A stretch of 64,000 nt of DNA from Leptospira perdikensis (GCF_004769575.1 NZ_RQGA01000019.1:1-64000); one strand, 5' to 3'; positions 1 through 9,150 are shown, counted from the stretch's first letter. Numbers and translations: made by a program. Notes: generated by a model from the sequence alone, not told the origin.

Positions 1-56
1 ATTGTAAAAGCTAAGTCCTAAATGACTTAAAACCAAACAACCATTGTTCACTCATA

Positions 57-85
57 AACCTCGCTATCTCTAGCGAGGTTTTTTT
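57..85 (+). terminator. Intrinsic terminator of a gene left of the window
   Basis: A 10-bp perfect stem (AACCTCGCTA / TAGCGAGGTT) with a TCTC loop is followed directly by a run of T. This is a canonical rho-independent terminator for rightward transcription entering from outside the window. The gene it serves is not visible. Confidence 0.85.
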
Positions 86-577
86 ATGTCTGAATCATTT
101 CGAATGGATGCCTCCGCCTTTGGCGCTTCACTTGACTACGCATATACAAGTTCTCACCAAAGATGAAGAATATAAATTCTGGCTGGATCTAATTGTTTTG
201 GTAGGTTTTTTTCCAGGATCATGTCAATAAAAATAGAATTCCTGCCCAGTCTTTGCGACACAATGCCCAAGATTGGAAGTTAGTTATCGTTAAGGTGACT
301 CTGTTTTATTTGAAATGGTTATTAACCGTTAGTCGAGTCTCTACCATGTTGGTACTGTTCTATGGAGTAGAAGGCTGTAATAAAAATATTCAATGAACTT
401 TTAGATTCTGTTTTCCTATCTATCATACTCCTGTTCGCCAATAATTATTTTCTGATAGTTTTGTATAATTCGAAGTATACGAAAATATTTCTATGATTCC
501 ATAGGACAGATAGTAGTTTTCCACATTTGCGGAAATCCACTATTTTGAAAGAGTTTGTGTTATGCGAAAATGCAATT
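86..577. other. Intergenic, no gene recognised
   Basis: I found no convincing coding frame, RNA gene or repeat in this stretch. It separates the terminator at 57-85 from the lipoprotein gene starting at 578 and must hold that gene's promoter, but no clear -35/-10 pair stands out. Confidence 0.5.
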
Positions 578-1042
578 ATGAAACGAACAATTTACCTTGC
601 ATTCAGTTTTCTCCTATTGACGATTCAATGTGCGAATCTTCAAATGAGATCAGAAGATCGATTTCACAATCTTTATTACCAGGTTGCAATAGGTAATACG
701 GAAAGAGTAAAACAACTAATAACTTTAGGATACGATATCAATAGTCCCGAAGACACATTTGAAAGACTAACACCTCTTATGATTGCTTCTAAAGAAGGTC
801 ACACGGAAATTGTATCACTATTAGTTTTCATGAAAGTCCAATTAGATGCAAAAACTAGAAATGGACACACTGCCCTAATGATGGCATCTTATAACCGTTA
901 TCCGAAAATAGTTAGGATATTACTTGATGCAGGAGCAAATCCTAATTTAGCCACGAATGAGGGACACACTGCCTTGTCCGAAATTCTCTTTTCCGAAAGA
1001 GAAGAGATTGTTAGGTTATTGATGGAGAAAGGAGCTAAATGA
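578..1042 (+). CDS. Ankyrin-repeat lipoprotein
   Basis: Predicted 154-residue exported lipoprotein made almost entirely of ankyrin repeats, so probably a protein-binding scaffold in the periplasm or on the inner face of the outer membrane. The ATG at 578 is preferred to an upstream TTG at 527 because it puts a signal peptide (MKRTIYLAFSFLLLTIQC) at the very N-terminus, with a lipobox cysteine at residue 18. About four ankyrin units follow, with typical signatures such as TPLMIASKEGHTEIVSLL and GHTALMMASYNRYPKIVRIL. The stop overlaps the next start as ATGA, so the two genes are translationally coupled. The binding partner is unknown; the downstream Gly/Ser-rich lipoprotein is one candidate by context. 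Confidence 0.8.
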   Translation: MKRTIYLAFSFLLLTIQCANLQMRSEDRFHNLYYQVAIGNTERVKQLITLGYDINSPEDTFERLTPLMIASKEGHTEIVSLLVFMKVQLDAKTRNGHTALMMASYNRYPKIVRILLDAGANPNLATNEGHTALSEILFSEREEIVRLLMEKGAK

Positions 1043-1437
1043 AAGTCCTCAATTTTTCACCGATTTTATTCATTTCATGTTTGTTTTTATTGTTGTTTGT
1101 TAGATGTTCCAATTCATTTTCCAATCAATCGTTCGATAGTTGCCGGAAAAAGTGTGTTGCGGACCAATCACTTTGTTATATGATCACTATGCAAAGTTCC
1201 GCTACAAATTCCAACCAAGTGAATCTTACCTGTCCTGCCCTTTACATGGGTTGTTACTCCAAATGTGATTCGAAATATCATTCATCCTCATCCCACTTTA
1301 CTTCCTCCAATCGGCCAGGGTCAGGTAGTCGCTCTGGAGGTGGTGGCCATTCCTCTTCGGGAGGAGGAGGTCATTCCTCATCAGGTGGAAGTGGCGGTGG
1401 TTCAAGTGGAGGTGGTCATGGAGGAAGTGGGCATTGA
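1039..1437 (+). CDS. Small lipoprotein with Gly/Ser/His-rich tail
   Basis: 132 residues, no family recognised. The N-terminus is a lipoprotein signal (hydrophobic stretch then LFVRCS, cysteine at residue 23). The middle part holds several cysteines (SCRKKC, SLC, LTC, GCYSKC), suggesting disulphides and a periplasmic or surface location. The last 45 or so residues are low-complexity Gly-Ser with regularly spaced histidines, possibly a flexible linker or a weak metal-binding tail. It overlaps the ankyrin lipoprotein gene by four bases and is its likely operon partner. Function unknown. Confidence 0.7.
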   Translation: MKVLNFSPILFISCLFLLLFVRCSNSFSNQSFDSCRKKCVADQSLCYMITMQSSATNSNQVNLTCPALYMGCYSKCDSKYHSSSSHFTSSNRPGSGSRSGGGGHSSSGGGGHSSSGGSGGGSSGGGHGGSGH

Positions 1438-1619
1438 GAAATTTGATCCTATCATTCTAAATCGCCGAAGAAGGGATTTCCTCTGCTGAATCTTGATCAT
1501 CAAATGATAGTGATGATAAGTTGAAATAATCAAATGCGATTCAGTAGTTTCTTGGTTCAATGCCGTTCCAAAAATTGATTCGCAAAAAAATAATGGGACT
1601 TATACAGATCCAGAATCAC

Positions 1620-2003
1620 TTATTTATTTTTTTGGGGAGAAGCGATTTCCAAACTCTTTTTTTTGGCTTTTTTCTTTCCTGGTAGAGATTTTTGATTGTA
1701 CTCGAGAGATAATTGAATCCAATATCCAATTTCTTTTTTTGTTTTTATATCTTCTTCCTTAACGAAAACAAATCCTTTCATCAGGTGTCCGTTATGGATC
1801 ATCGGGCGCGCCTTTTTCTTCGATAGAATGGATTCAAAAGTTTCAGGATCGATTCTGCACATGATTTCATCACTTCTGACGCAGATACACATTTTACCGT
1901 TTACCATAAAACATAAGCCACCAAACATTTTTTTCTCTTCTACATTTGTTTGTCCTTCCATAGACTTCCGAACTCTATCTAATAATTTTTCATTGATGGC
2001 CAT
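1620..2003 (-). CDS. TfoX N-terminal domain protein
   Basis: 127 residues. The motifs KKMFGGLCFMVNGKMCICV and the following DEIMCRIDPE and MKGFVFV blocks match the TfoX/Sxy N-terminal domain, here as a stand-alone protein. In Proteobacteria TfoX/Sxy is a competence regulator; stand-alone N domains are widespread and their role is not established. The tail (last 20 residues) is rich in lysine. There is no obvious ribosome binding site ahead of the chosen ATG, so the start is less certain than the family. Flanking genes are unrelated. Confidence 0.8.
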   Translation of the reverse strand: MAINEKLLDRVRKSMEGQTNVEEKKMFGGLCFMVNGKMCICVRSDEIMCRIDPETFESILSKKKARPMIHNGHLMKGFVFVKEEDIKTKKEIGYWIQLSLEYNQKSLPGKKKAKKKSLEIASPQKNK

Positions 2004-2469
2004 ATGTTTGAAAGGAATAGAATCTATTTCGAGAAATGTAAACTTTTTTTAAAAACGGGAAACCTCGTTGAGATGATTGTTTCGCATTCGCGAGAGGGAT
2101 AGTAAGGGCGCGTGAGCGGTCGCGCTTAGCGACCGAAGCCCTGGATAGCCCGACCCCAAATGATAAATTGAATTGATATTTGGCAATGTATGGAATCATC
2201 AAGACAAACTAAATTTTTGGGGGCTCGCCCACAATTAGCTAATTCACACAAAGGGGTTCAAATACGGTGGAACTGGTGAAGAGGGTAGTCTTAACAAGTT
2301 AGTTACAGAATGGATTCCAGTAATTTGCAGTGAGGTTCGTTCGACCTTCTTTTATAAAGGAAACCAATTACCTTTGTTCGATTTGTCGTCACGTTACTGA
2401 AATCGCTAGAGATTTTGACTGATGGCTTTTAAGGTTTTATTTTTTGATTTAAAATGGAATGTTAATTTC
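2004..2469. other. Intergenic region carrying repeat copy A
   Basis: No gene recognised. The left part holds structured repeat copy A (2090-2160) and, about 57 bases further, a weaker G-rich/C-rich hairpin around 2218-2231. The remaining 230 bases show no clear frame or signal. Confidence 0.5.
2090..2160 (+). repeat. Structured intergenic repeat, copy A
   Basis: A 71-base element almost identical to 7741-7810 and related to 42388-42461. It folds into a 7-bp hairpin (CGGTCGC, loop GCTTA, GCGACCG) inside a second helix AGGGC (2105-2109) / GCCCT (2138-2142). It begins GCGAGAGGGATAG and ends GGATAGCCCGACCCC. A short G-run/CTCG/C-run hairpin follows downstream, as it does in copy B. Strand is assigned from the shared orientation with the downstream hairpin and is not proven. 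Confidence 0.8.
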
Positions 2470-3027
2470 TCAGACTTTCTCTTTCTTGCCCCGCAACCAG
2501 TAATACCGAAATACACCGATGCAAGCAAAGAAAGCGCAGACAAAAATTCCCGTGGTAGAAAAAATCCCAACGATATCTTTTGCGCTGAAAATATCGATTG
2601 GATGTGGGCCGAATTGTGAAAGTAATGGATTGAGTATCCCCACCCAGACCACAAACACAAACATTAATGCGGAACCGCGGCCAGCCCAACGTCGAATGAT
2701 TGTTGGATCGCCTGGTTCCATTTTTCCCCGGACGACTATATAGTCCACTAACAGACTTAATGTGATTCCAAGAAATATCCCTTTGATGAGTCCCAGAATT
2801 CCAGAGATGGTGAGTAAGGAAAAAAACGACAAGACCATTAGAAACAGGAATACAAGAAGGATCGTCAGTAGGAATGGTCCTCCCACTCGGGCGGCAGGCA
2901 AAGATCCCGATCCTAGTTCGATTGAAGAAAAGGCGCTGGCAAATCCACCAAACCCTGCGATGACTTCTGCTGCCAACGAAAAGAGAATGCTAAAGATAAA
3001 TACGAAAATCCAAAGTTTCCGGCGCAT
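2470..3027 (-). CDS. Integral membrane protein, unknown function
   Basis: 185 residues with about five hydrophobic segments: residues 5-30, 50-75, 75-97, 118-135 and 150-175. The segment around residues 98-115 is a polar loop (VRGKMEPGDPTIIRRWAGRG) and the C-terminus is basic (RGKKEKV), suggesting a cytoplasmic tail. I do not recognise a family. It is transcribed alone, away from the outer-membrane protein gene at 3235. The start has only a weak upstream purine stretch. Confidence 0.65.
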   Translation of the reverse strand: MRRKLWIFVFIFSILFSLAAEVIAGFGGFASAFSSIELGSGSLPAARVGGPFLLTILLVFLFLMVLSFFSLLTISGILGLIKGIFLGITLSLLVDYIVVRGKMEPGDPTIIRRWAGRGSALMFVFVVWVGILNPLLSQFGPHPIDIFSAKDIVGIFSTTGIFVCAFFACIGVFRYYWLRGKKEKV

Positions 3028-3234
3028 TCGCTGATTTCATGGCCAGGACGGTTTCTCGCAAGTACTTTGTAAATGCAGAACTTACTTTCCTTATGTTTCT
3101 CCTCTTCTGCTGTTCGCTCGTAACTACCATCCTACCGAACTGATTTTTTAAAATTGATCTCTAAAAAGTTTAATCGAATTGCAGAATGAATAGAATGTGT
3201 TAAGATCCTCCCACCAAGTTTTGGGCAGGCTAAA

Positions 3235-4563
3235 ATGATGAAAAAAATAATGAACCTTTTGTTTCTCGCCTTTCTTTTTTCCAATGTATCTCTTTCGAGT
3301 GAAACGATTCAACTTAAGTCCGGAGAAAAATGGGAAGGTTCCATCCTCGGCCAAGACAAAGATTCTGTGACAATTAAACTTGCAGACGGTAATACGAAAG
3401 TGATTTCGAAGTCGGTGATCCGTAAAGTTTCCTTTGCAAAGAAGTCCGAATCCTCTCCTCTTAAAATAGAACCTCAGATTTCGGAGAAAGAAAAGAAAAT
3501 CAAAGAAGAAAAAGAACTCGCAGAAAAACAAAAACTGGAAGAAGAGAATCTCAAATCTAAGGAAGAAAAGCAGAAAAAAAGAGAGAATCAACTTTCCAAT
3601 GCGAAACGACATTATCTAGAAGGTTCCTTTGGAGTCGGAAGTGGTGAGGGCCAATCAGAACTCCGTCCTTTCTTTCAAACCATTCAGGTTGCTGGACTTC
3701 TTTTTAGCAGTGGCGGTCAAGCCGAGCTCCAATCGACCCCGTATAAAAGTAAAAATCACAGTGCCACAACACGTTTGTTTTACGCTTGGGACCGGTTCAC
3801 CGTTGAGGTTCGTGGAACAGAAGCGAAAGGAAATTTAGACATAGGTGGCATTCAGACTCTTGCTTACGGGAGTGGAGGAGGTTCTTCTTCTTCCTCTACT
3901 GACCGATCTGCAAATGTCCTTCTGGGAAACGGAGATACAAAGTTTCAAAAACTTTCCTCAAGGGTCGGTTTTTCTCCTTACCCACACCCGGTTTTAGACC
4001 TTCAAATTTTAGGAGGGCTAGAAAGAATTTGGACAAAGAGCCATCAAGAAGTTGATAGTGTCGGAGGGATTACTACCACTGGAATCAATCCCAACCGAGT
4101 GAGTTACCGGGAAACAAACAATTCGTTCAAAGGTTATAGTCTAGGGATTGGATTCGAATGGAAATTTTGGGAAAGGTTTACTCTACAAGGACAGGTTTTG
4201 CATTTGGATATGCGAGGTCCGTCCTCGTTTCGAAGTAACGAATTTCGATTAGATACCACTCCTTTTAGATACAATCATTATGGACTAGACTATCAATGGA
4301 AATCTACGGGAACCGAAGTGAATGTGAAATTCACAACAAAGATCAAAGGTGATTTCAGTTTATTCGTTGAAGCAAGTAACATGACCCTGAATAACAAATT
4401 ACAGTCAGGTTATATAACAGAAAATGAAGGTGGAGGAAATACAGATCCATCCCAAATTTTACTAAAAGTGTATGGACCTCAAATATTAATTCCTATGTTA
4501 TATGATTCTAAGACGATACTGTCATACGTTCAAGTTGGTGCAAACTATCGTTTTAATTTTTAG
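3235..4563 (+). CDS. Outer-membrane beta-barrel protein with N-terminal SH3-like segment
   Basis: 442 residues. A signal peptide (about residues 1-22, ending SLSSE) is followed by a short segment reading IQLKSGEKWEGSILGQDKDS, typical of small SH3-like beta folds found in leptospiral exported proteins. Residues about 75-125 are a charged Lys/Glu coiled-coil linker. The remaining 310 residues alternate polar and aromatic/hydrophobic positions like a transmembrane barrel, and the chain ends in a terminal phenylalanine after an aromatic strand (VQVGANYRFNF), the usual outer-membrane insertion signal. Function unknown; the SH3-like part may contact peptidoglycan or a periplasmic partner. Confidence 0.7.
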   Translation: MMKKIMNLLFLAFLFSNVSLSSETIQLKSGEKWEGSILGQDKDSVTIKLADGNTKVISKSVIRKVSFAKKSESSPLKIEPQISEKEKKIKEEKELAEKQKLEEENLKSKEEKQKKRENQLSNAKRHYLEGSFGVGSGEGQSELRPFFQTIQVAGLLFSSGGQAELQSTPYKSKNHSATTRLFYAWDRFTVEVRGTEAKGNLDIGGIQTLAYGSGGGSSSSSTDRSANVLLGNGDTKFQKLSSRVGFSPYPHPVLDLQILGGLERIWTKSHQEVDSVGGITTTGINPNRVSYRETNNSFKGYSLGIGFEWKFWERFTLQGQVLHLDMRGPSSFRSNEFRLDTTPFRYNHYGLDYQWKSTGTEVNVKFTTKIKGDFSLFVEASNMTLNNKLQSGYITENEGGGNTDPSQILLKVYGPQILIPMLYDSKTILSYVQVGANYRFNF

Positions 4564-4583
4564 AATCATAAACTTGTTTTTGA

Positions 4584-4602
4584 TTGTTCGTATATCGAAC
4601 AA
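4584..4602. repeat. Inverted repeat between convergent genes
   Basis: TTGTTCG / CGAACAA with a TATAT spacer, 7-bp perfect arms, between the convergent ends of the barrel gene (4563) and the LysR gene (4678). It has no T-run on either side, so it is at best a weak terminator; a protein binding site is the alternative. Confidence 0.45.
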
Positions 4603-4677
4603 GGATTTAAGCTAAAAACAAATATTTGAACTCATTGCGGATAAATGTGAAAAATAAATTTGATCATATTTATCTTG

Positions 4678-5577
4678 TTAATTGGGAAAAGTTTCCTTCT
4701 CGAGTCTCCATTTCTCTGCGGATCTTAAAATTTCTTCCGCAAGCATTGTAAGTCCGGGGCCAGATTTTTTGCGATAACAGAGGTAAAATTTTCTTTCTAC
4801 ATTCCAATCTTCGAATTTAATTTTTTTTAGTTTTGGATTCATGGAATATTCAGATAAAAAACCGATTCCGAGTCCCGCTTCCAATGATTTGATCACGGAT
4901 TCTACACTTCTCAATTCCATGGCAATGTTAGAACTAAATTCTTTTGAAAATGATTTGATCTTCTTTTCCACTGCCTTTCTTAGAGCAGAACCTGGGTGGA
5001 AGAATACGAAAGATTGTTTTTTTAAGTCTTCGATTCTAATTTTCTTTTTTAGAAAGATAGGATGATCTTTTGCGGCACATGGAAAGATCTGATCGGATAA
5101 AAATTCTAAAACATTCAGACTAGAGTCTGTTATAGGACCCGTCAAAATCCCTAGATCGACTTCACCTTTTAACACAGCGTTTTTCGTTTCTGTAGCGTCT
5201 CCTTCTCTGACCGAAAGAGAAAGTCCTTGTCTTGATTTTAAGATTTCCTTTAAGATTTGTGGTAAAATCCAAGCAGAAACGGTCCCTCCCGCAGAAATAG
5301 AATAGTTACCTTTTAGTTCATTTTCTTTAGAAAAGCCGTTTTGTATTTCTTCCCATAATTCTTTCATTCTAATCGAATATTGATAGAATTTTTCTCCTTC
5401 GTGTGTTAGGCGAACCGACCTTCCTCCTCTTTCCAAAACACTGACTCCTAATTCCTTTTCCAAAAGAAAAATCTGTTTAGAGAGTGCAGGTTGTGTTAAT
5501 CCCAAACGGGATGCTGCCTTTTGGAATGTGCCTGATTCTGAGATTTCTAGAAAATAAACGATCTGTCTGAATTCCAT
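4678..5577 (-). CDS. LysR-family transcription regulator
   Basis: 299 residues, the usual LysR length. The N-terminal winged helix-turn-helix (about residues 1-60) contains FQKAASRLGLTQPALSKQI, the family signature. The co-inducer domain runs from about 90 to 295. It is divergent from leuCD with 91 bases between the start codons, the classic arrangement in which a LysR protein controls the neighbouring operon and itself. A LysR-type palindrome lies 7 bases upstream of its own start (5584-5600). By context the likely role is control of leucine biosynthesis; the effector (for instance an isopropylmalate) is inferred, not seen. Confidence 0.88.
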   Translation of the reverse strand: MEFRQIVYFLEISESGTFQKAASRLGLTQPALSKQIFLLEKELGVSVLERGGRSVRLTHEGEKFYQYSIRMKELWEEIQNGFSKENELKGNYSISAGGTVSAWILPQILKEILKSRQGLSLSVREGDATETKNAVLKGEVDLGILTGPITDSSLNVLEFLSDQIFPCAAKDHPIFLKKKIRIEDLKKQSFVFFHPGSALRKAVEKKIKSFSKEFSSNIAMELRSVESVIKSLEAGLGIGFLSEYSMNPKLKKIKFEDWNVERKFYLCYRKKSGPGLTMLAEEILRSAEKWRLEKETFPN

Positions 5578-5583
5578 ACGACA

Positions 5584-5600
5584 TATAACTTTTAGTTATA
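5584..5600. promoter_or_regulatory. Candidate LysR operator (T-N11-A type)
   Basis: TATAAC-TTTTA-GTTATA is a perfect 6-bp inverted repeat with a 5-base spacer and contains the T-N11-A pattern typical of LysR sites. It sits just upstream of the LysR start codon (5577) and 22 bases ahead of the leuC -35 element, so it can serve both autoregulation and leuCD control. Confidence 0.65.
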
Positions 5601-5621
5601 CATTTTATAAAACCAATTTAT

Positions 5622-5650
5622 TTGCATTATATCAATTAATTTGGTATCTT
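5622..5650 (+). promoter_or_regulatory. leuCD promoter
   Basis: TTGCAT (5622-5627) and TATCTT (5645-5650) are separated by exactly 17 bases, a good match to the housekeeping sigma consensus. The leuC start is at 5669 with the ribosome binding site AAGAGGG at 5658-5664, so the leader is short and has no room for an attenuator, unlike leuA. Confidence 0.6.
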
Positions 5651-5668
5651 ATTTACTAAGAGGGAAAT

Positions 5669-7072
5669 ATGGGACAAACTCTATATGACAAAATTTGGGA
5701 AAGTCATCGGATCTCGGAGAATTCTGACTCTGAATCTATTTTATACGTGGACCGCCATATCCTACATGAAGTGACTTCTGCCCAAGCATTCGAAGGATTA
5801 AGAACTAAGAAGAGGGACGTAAGAAGGAAGGATCTCACTTTTGGTGTTGTGGATCATAATGTTTCCACAAGAGATCGTAAGAACAGAGATGCAGCAGGAC
5901 CTATCTCCCGATTGCAGATCGATACAATGGAGAAAAACTGCAAAGATTTTGGAATCCGTTTGTTTGGTCCGGAAGATCCTGAACAAGGGATTGTGCATGT
6001 GTTAGGTCCTGAGTTAGGGTTCACAACTCCTGGATCTGTGATTGTATGCGGAGATTCTCATACGGCAACTCATGGAGCCTTTGGGGCATTGGCCTTTGGA
6101 ATCGGAACAAGCGAAGTCGAACATGTGCTTGCAACACAAACTCTCAAACAGGCGAAAACAAAATCAATGTCCGTTCGATTTGTTGGGAAACCTGGATTTG
6201 GAATCACTGCAAAAGATGTAGTCCTCGCACTCATTGGAAAGATGGGAACCTCGGGTGGAAGGGGTTACACTTTAGAATATTCAGGAGAATGGATTCGTTC
6301 TCTTTCTATGGAAGGGAGAATGACTCTTTGTAATATGAGTATCGAAGCGGGAGCCAGGGCAAGTCTTGTGGCACCGGACCAAATCACATTTGATTATTTG
6401 AAAGATAGAAAACTTGTCCCGAAAGGAAAAAGTTTTCAGGAAGCAATCGAATATTGGAAAACGTTTTTCACAGATAAAGATGCCGTTTTTGATGAGATAA
6501 TAGAATTAGATATTTCTAATATAGAACCTCAAGTCACTTGGGGAACAAATCCATCTCAATCTTTATCTATCGATGGAGTGATCCCAAATCCAGAAGAATT
6601 CCAAGACAAACGTGCTAGAGAGACAGCAGAGAATGCCTTGGCGTATATGGATTTAAAACCAGGAACTCCCATTTCGGAGATCAGAATTGATAAGGTATTC
6701 ATAGGCTCTTGTACAAATTCAAGGATAGAAGACTTACGGTCTGCGGCAGTTGTTGCCAAAGGAAAAAAAGTCCATCCTGGAGTGCAAGCTTTGGTGGTTC
6801 CGGGTTCAGGTGCTGTGAAACGACAGGCTGAGTTGGAAGGTTTGGATTTAATTTTTAAAGAGGCCGGATTTGAATGGAGAGAACCTGGTTGTTCTCTTTG
6901 TCTTGCTATGAACGACGACGTGTTAAAACCGGGGGAAAGATGTGCCTCCACTTCTAACCGCAACTTCGAAGGAAGACAAGGTAGAGGTGGAAGAACTCAT
7001 TTAGTCAGTCCTTCGATGGCAGCTGCCGCAGCAGTGACTGGAAAATTTGTAGATGTGAGGAAATTAGCATGA
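5669..7072 (+). CDS. leuC: 3-isopropylmalate dehydratase large subunit
   Basis: 467 residues, the usual length for bacterial LeuC. Together with LeuD it isomerises 2-isopropylmalate to 3-isopropylmalate in leucine synthesis. The protein carries the aconitase-family signatures: [19 protein letters not shown], and the three 4Fe-4S ligands in GSCTNSR (Cys348) and GCSLC (Cys408, Cys411). Histidines and arginines of the active site ([15 protein letters not shown]) are present. The start is supported by AAGAGGG five bases upstream. The stop overlaps the leuD start (ATGA), as usual for these two subunits. No leuB is nearby; leuA lies at 57481 under separate control. Confidence 0.97.
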   Translation: MGQTLYDKIWESHRISENSDSESILYVDRHILHEVTSAQAFEGLRTKKRDVRRKDLTFGVVDHNVSTRDRKNRDAAGPISRLQIDTMEKNCKDFGIRLFGPEDPEQGIVHVLGPELGFTTPGSVIVCGDSHTATHGAFGALAFGIGTSEVEHVLATQTLKQAKTKSMSVRFVGKPGFGITAKDVVLALIGKMGTSGGRGYTLEYSGEWIRSLSMEGRMTLCNMSIEAGARASLVAPDQITFDYLKDRKLVPKGKSFQEAIEYWKTFFTDKDAVFDEIIELDISNIEPQVTWGTNPSQSLSIDGVIPNPEEFQDKRARETAENALAYMDLKPGTPISEIRIDKVFIGSCTNSRIEDLRSAAVVAKGKKVHPGVQALVVPGSGAVKRQAELEGLDLIFKEAGFEWREPGCSLCLAMNDDVLKPGERCASTSNRNFEGRQGRGGRTHLVSPSMAAAAAVTGKFVDVRKLA

Positions 7073-7695
7073 GCTTAAACAATTGGACAATCCATTCGGG
7101 AGTTGCCGTTTCAATCCCTAGGGAAGATATTGATACGGACCAAATACTTCCAAAACAATTTATGAAACTCATCGATAAAAAGGGTTTTGGTAAACATTTA
7201 TTTCATGATTGGCGGTATTTGGACTTAGAAGGAAAGATTCCTAATCCTAAATTCGTTTTGAACCAGGAAGGATTAAAAAATGCCAGCGTGCTCATTGCAG
7301 GAAAAAATTTTGGCTGTGGTTCGAGTAGAGAACATGCACCTTGGGCACTTTCTGATTTTGGATTCAGAGTCATTTTGGCTCCGTCTTTTGCGGATATATT
7401 TTCTATTAATTCTGCGAAGAATGGGATCGCACTTGTTCGATTGAAAGAAGAAGAAATCCATTCTCTAAATGAATGGGTTTCTAAAAATCCTGGATCTCAA
7501 ATTAGGATCAATTTAGAAAATTTGGAAGTACAAGCGGGAGACCAAACATTCTTCTTTCTTTTGGATTCTGCTTCCGTCAATCGGATCCGGAATGGTTGGG
7601 ATGATATTGATACCACTCTAAAAAATGAAAGTGAGATCTTCGAATTCGAACGGATACGAAAAACGGAAAAATCATTTTTGGAAGTGTTTTGGTAA
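7069..7695 (+). CDS. leuD: 3-isopropylmalate dehydratase small subunit
   Basis: 208 residues, normal length for LeuD. It forms the swivel domain of isopropylmalate isomerase with LeuC. The signature [18 protein letters not shown] lies near the N-terminus, and [17 protein letters not shown] (about residues 77-93) is the conserved substrate-binding loop. The gene overlaps leuC by four bases and is its obligate partner. No clear terminator follows; structured repeat copy B begins 46 bases downstream. Confidence 0.97.
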   Translation: MSLNNWTIHSGVAVSIPREDIDTDQILPKQFMKLIDKKGFGKHLFHDWRYLDLEGKIPNPKFVLNQEGLKNASVLIAGKNFGCGSSREHAPWALSDFGFRVILAPSFADIFSINSAKNGIALVRLKEEEIHSLNEWVSKNPGSQIRINLENLEVQAGDQTFFFLLDSASVNRIRNGWDDIDTTLKNESEIFEFERIRKTEKSFLEVFW

Positions 7696-7740
7696 ACTTC
7701 CTAAAGACGGGAAGAGTGCATTGGTTGGAACAAAGTAACT

Positions 7741-7810
7741 GCGAGAGGGATAGTAAGGGCGCGTAAGCGGTCGCTCCTGCGACCGAAGCCCTGGATAGCC
7801 CGGCCCCAAA
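7741..7810 (+). repeat. Structured intergenic repeat, copy B
   Basis: 70 bases that differ from copy A (2090-2160) only at a few positions, chiefly in the hairpin loop (TCCT instead of GCTTA). The 7-bp stem CGGTCGC/GCGACCG and outer AGGGC/GCCCT helix are kept. A perfect 8-bp hairpin AGTTTGGG-GACTCG-CCCAAACT follows at 7861-7882. The element lies downstream of leuD in a 454-base gap without other genes. Confidence 0.82.
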
Positions 7811-7970
7811 AATGAATCTAGTTTGAATGTATTAAAAATGAAATTCGATTCATGATTCAGAGTTTGGGGACTCGCCCAAACTAACGGCAACGAGGCGTTC
7901 GTATAATATGCATTAGGTGTTAGTTGGAATGTAATGTGACATAATCTGAACGCGAATCCAAAATCCCCCG

Positions 7971-7990
7971 CCCGAGTTAGGGTGGAGGGG
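7971..7990 (+). repeat. Short G-rich intergenic repeat, copy 1
   Basis: CCCGAGTTAGGGTGGAGGGG recurs with one mismatch at 18770-18789. C-rich bases just upstream (CCCCCGCCC) can pair with the G-rich right half around a GAGTTA loop. The rest of the 7811-8149 gap shows no gene; a strong Shine-Dalgarno (AAGGAGG, 8138-8144) precedes the next gene. Confidence 0.6.
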
Positions 7991-8149
7991 TGTGGCTCGT
8001 GGGATGTGCGAATTTCCCCCTATCACGATTTTTCCATCCAGACAATTCCCTTCCTAAATTCCCCAATTTTATTCCAAATCTTTTCGCTTTTTCGAACCGC
8101 TTTGTCCATTTTTTTTATCTTCGTTTGATATAAAGACAAGGAGGTCGAT

Positions 8150-9142
8150 ATGACCCAAAATCAAAAAAGAAACCATCAACCTAGGAGGTTTCGAATTCTT
8201 GTTAAACTCTGTTACGGCGCGGTGATCGTTTTTACGTTGTTCCTCTTTGCTGTCGCTTTCGGAATCTGGTCTGCCAGTAACCAGATTTTATTTCCTAAGT
8301 GGAATGGGCTTAGTAAAAATTTTTTGGAATGTAGTTTTGATGGTGAAAAGGCCTGGGGTAGGTCTTGTGGGAACATTCGCCTAACAAATGAATATCGGTT
8401 TAAAGAAATTTGGATTCCATCCTTAAATGGATATGATTTGCCTGGATGGTTGGTTCCGGCTTATGAGAATGGTGGTTTGATGTCTAAGGGAGTGATCCTT
8501 CTTGTGCATGGTGGCGGATCAGATAGACGAGAACTCACACGTTTGATTCCCTTTTATCTGAATCAGGGTTTTGATGTTCTCAGCTTTGATCTATCATGTC
8601 ATGGAGAGGCTCCCTGTGTCGTGCCAGGTTTGAGTTTCGGGAACCGTGAATCTAGAGATGTATTGTCTGCCTATTTATATCTATCAAAGAAATATAAGAA
8701 CATTTTAATGTTTGGATCTTCCGTAGGAGCCTCTTCTTTATTGATTGCACTTCCTTTTTTGCATGGCGTGAAAGGACTTATTTTAGAAAATCCAATGATT
8801 AATTTTGATAGATTGATTTTAGATTCTCCCGAATCTGTTTCGCTACCGAATTGGATGGTCCAGTCTTTGATTGGTCTCGTCACAAGTAGAGGGAAATTTG
8901 ATTCATTACTCAGTCCCGAAAATTCTTTACGATTTTCAAGTTCTGTGCCTTTATTATTGATTCATAGCAAAAAAGATTCTGTTGTTTCCTACAAACATTC
9001 AGAGTTTCTTGCAAATCTATATTCTGGCCCAAGTGAAGTTTGGTTCCCTGATTTAGGTTCTCATGGAAAAGTTTGGGATGAGAATCCAAGCGAATATGAA
9101 ACTAGAGTTAGAAATTTTATAAGAAGAAATATAAATAAGTGA
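8150..9142 (+). CDS. Membrane-anchored alpha/beta hydrolase
   Basis: 330 residues. One transmembrane segment (about residues 20-44) anchors the catalytic domain outside the inner membrane. The alpha/beta-hydrolase fold is supported by the oxyanion region LLVHGGGSD, the nucleophile elbow G189-S-S191-V-G193, an acid in LLLIHSKKDSVV and the histidine in LGSHGKVW near the C-terminus. It resembles BAAT/DUF1749-like serine hydrolases; the substrate cannot be told. A near-perfect AAGGAGG ribosome site lies 5 bases ahead of the ATG. Its stop codon is next to the YCII gene, suggesting an operon with the ECF sigma factor. Confidence 0.82.
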   Translation: MTQNQKRNHQPRRFRILVKLCYGAVIVFTLFLFAVAFGIWSASNQILFPKWNGLSKNFLECSFDGEKAWGRSCGNIRLTNEYRFKEIWIPSLNGYDLPGWLVPAYENGGLMSKGVILLVHGGGSDRRELTRLIPFYLNQGFDVLSFDLSCHGEAPCVVPGLSFGNRESRDVLSAYLYLSKKYKNILMFGSSVGASSLLIALPFLHGVKGLILENPMINFDRLILDSPESVSLPNWMVQSLIGLVTSRGKFDSLLSPENSLRFSSSVPLLLIHSKKDSVVSYKHSEFLANLYSGPSEVWFPDLGSHGKVWDENPSEYETRVRNFIRRNINK

Positions 9143-9150
9143 GACAAACC

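Noticed and set aside
1265..1489. 74-residue plus-strand frame rich in Val/Glu
   Set aside because: It is the +1 shadow of the Gly/Ser-rich tail of the lipoprotein at 1039-1437.
1990..2202. Minus-strand frame across repeat copy A, and similar ones at 7672-7890, 42276-42509 and 51157-51345
   Set aside because: All four cover structured repeats or palindromes and share only the residues imposed by the repeat. They lack ribosome sites and do not look like proteins.
3148..3612. 154-residue minus-strand frame rich in Phe/Leu
   Set aside because: It lies opposite the signal peptide and Lys/Glu-rich linker of the outer-membrane protein gene; its Phe runs are the complement of AAA/GAA codons.
2090..7810. 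Repeats as insertion-sequence ends or CRISPR repeats
   Set aside because: Only single copies lie at each place, with no transposase, no regular spacing and no target duplication.
8102..8133. Promoter TTGTCC / GATATA ahead of the membrane hydrolase
   Set aside because: The spacer is 19-20 bases and both boxes are poor; not reported as a feature.
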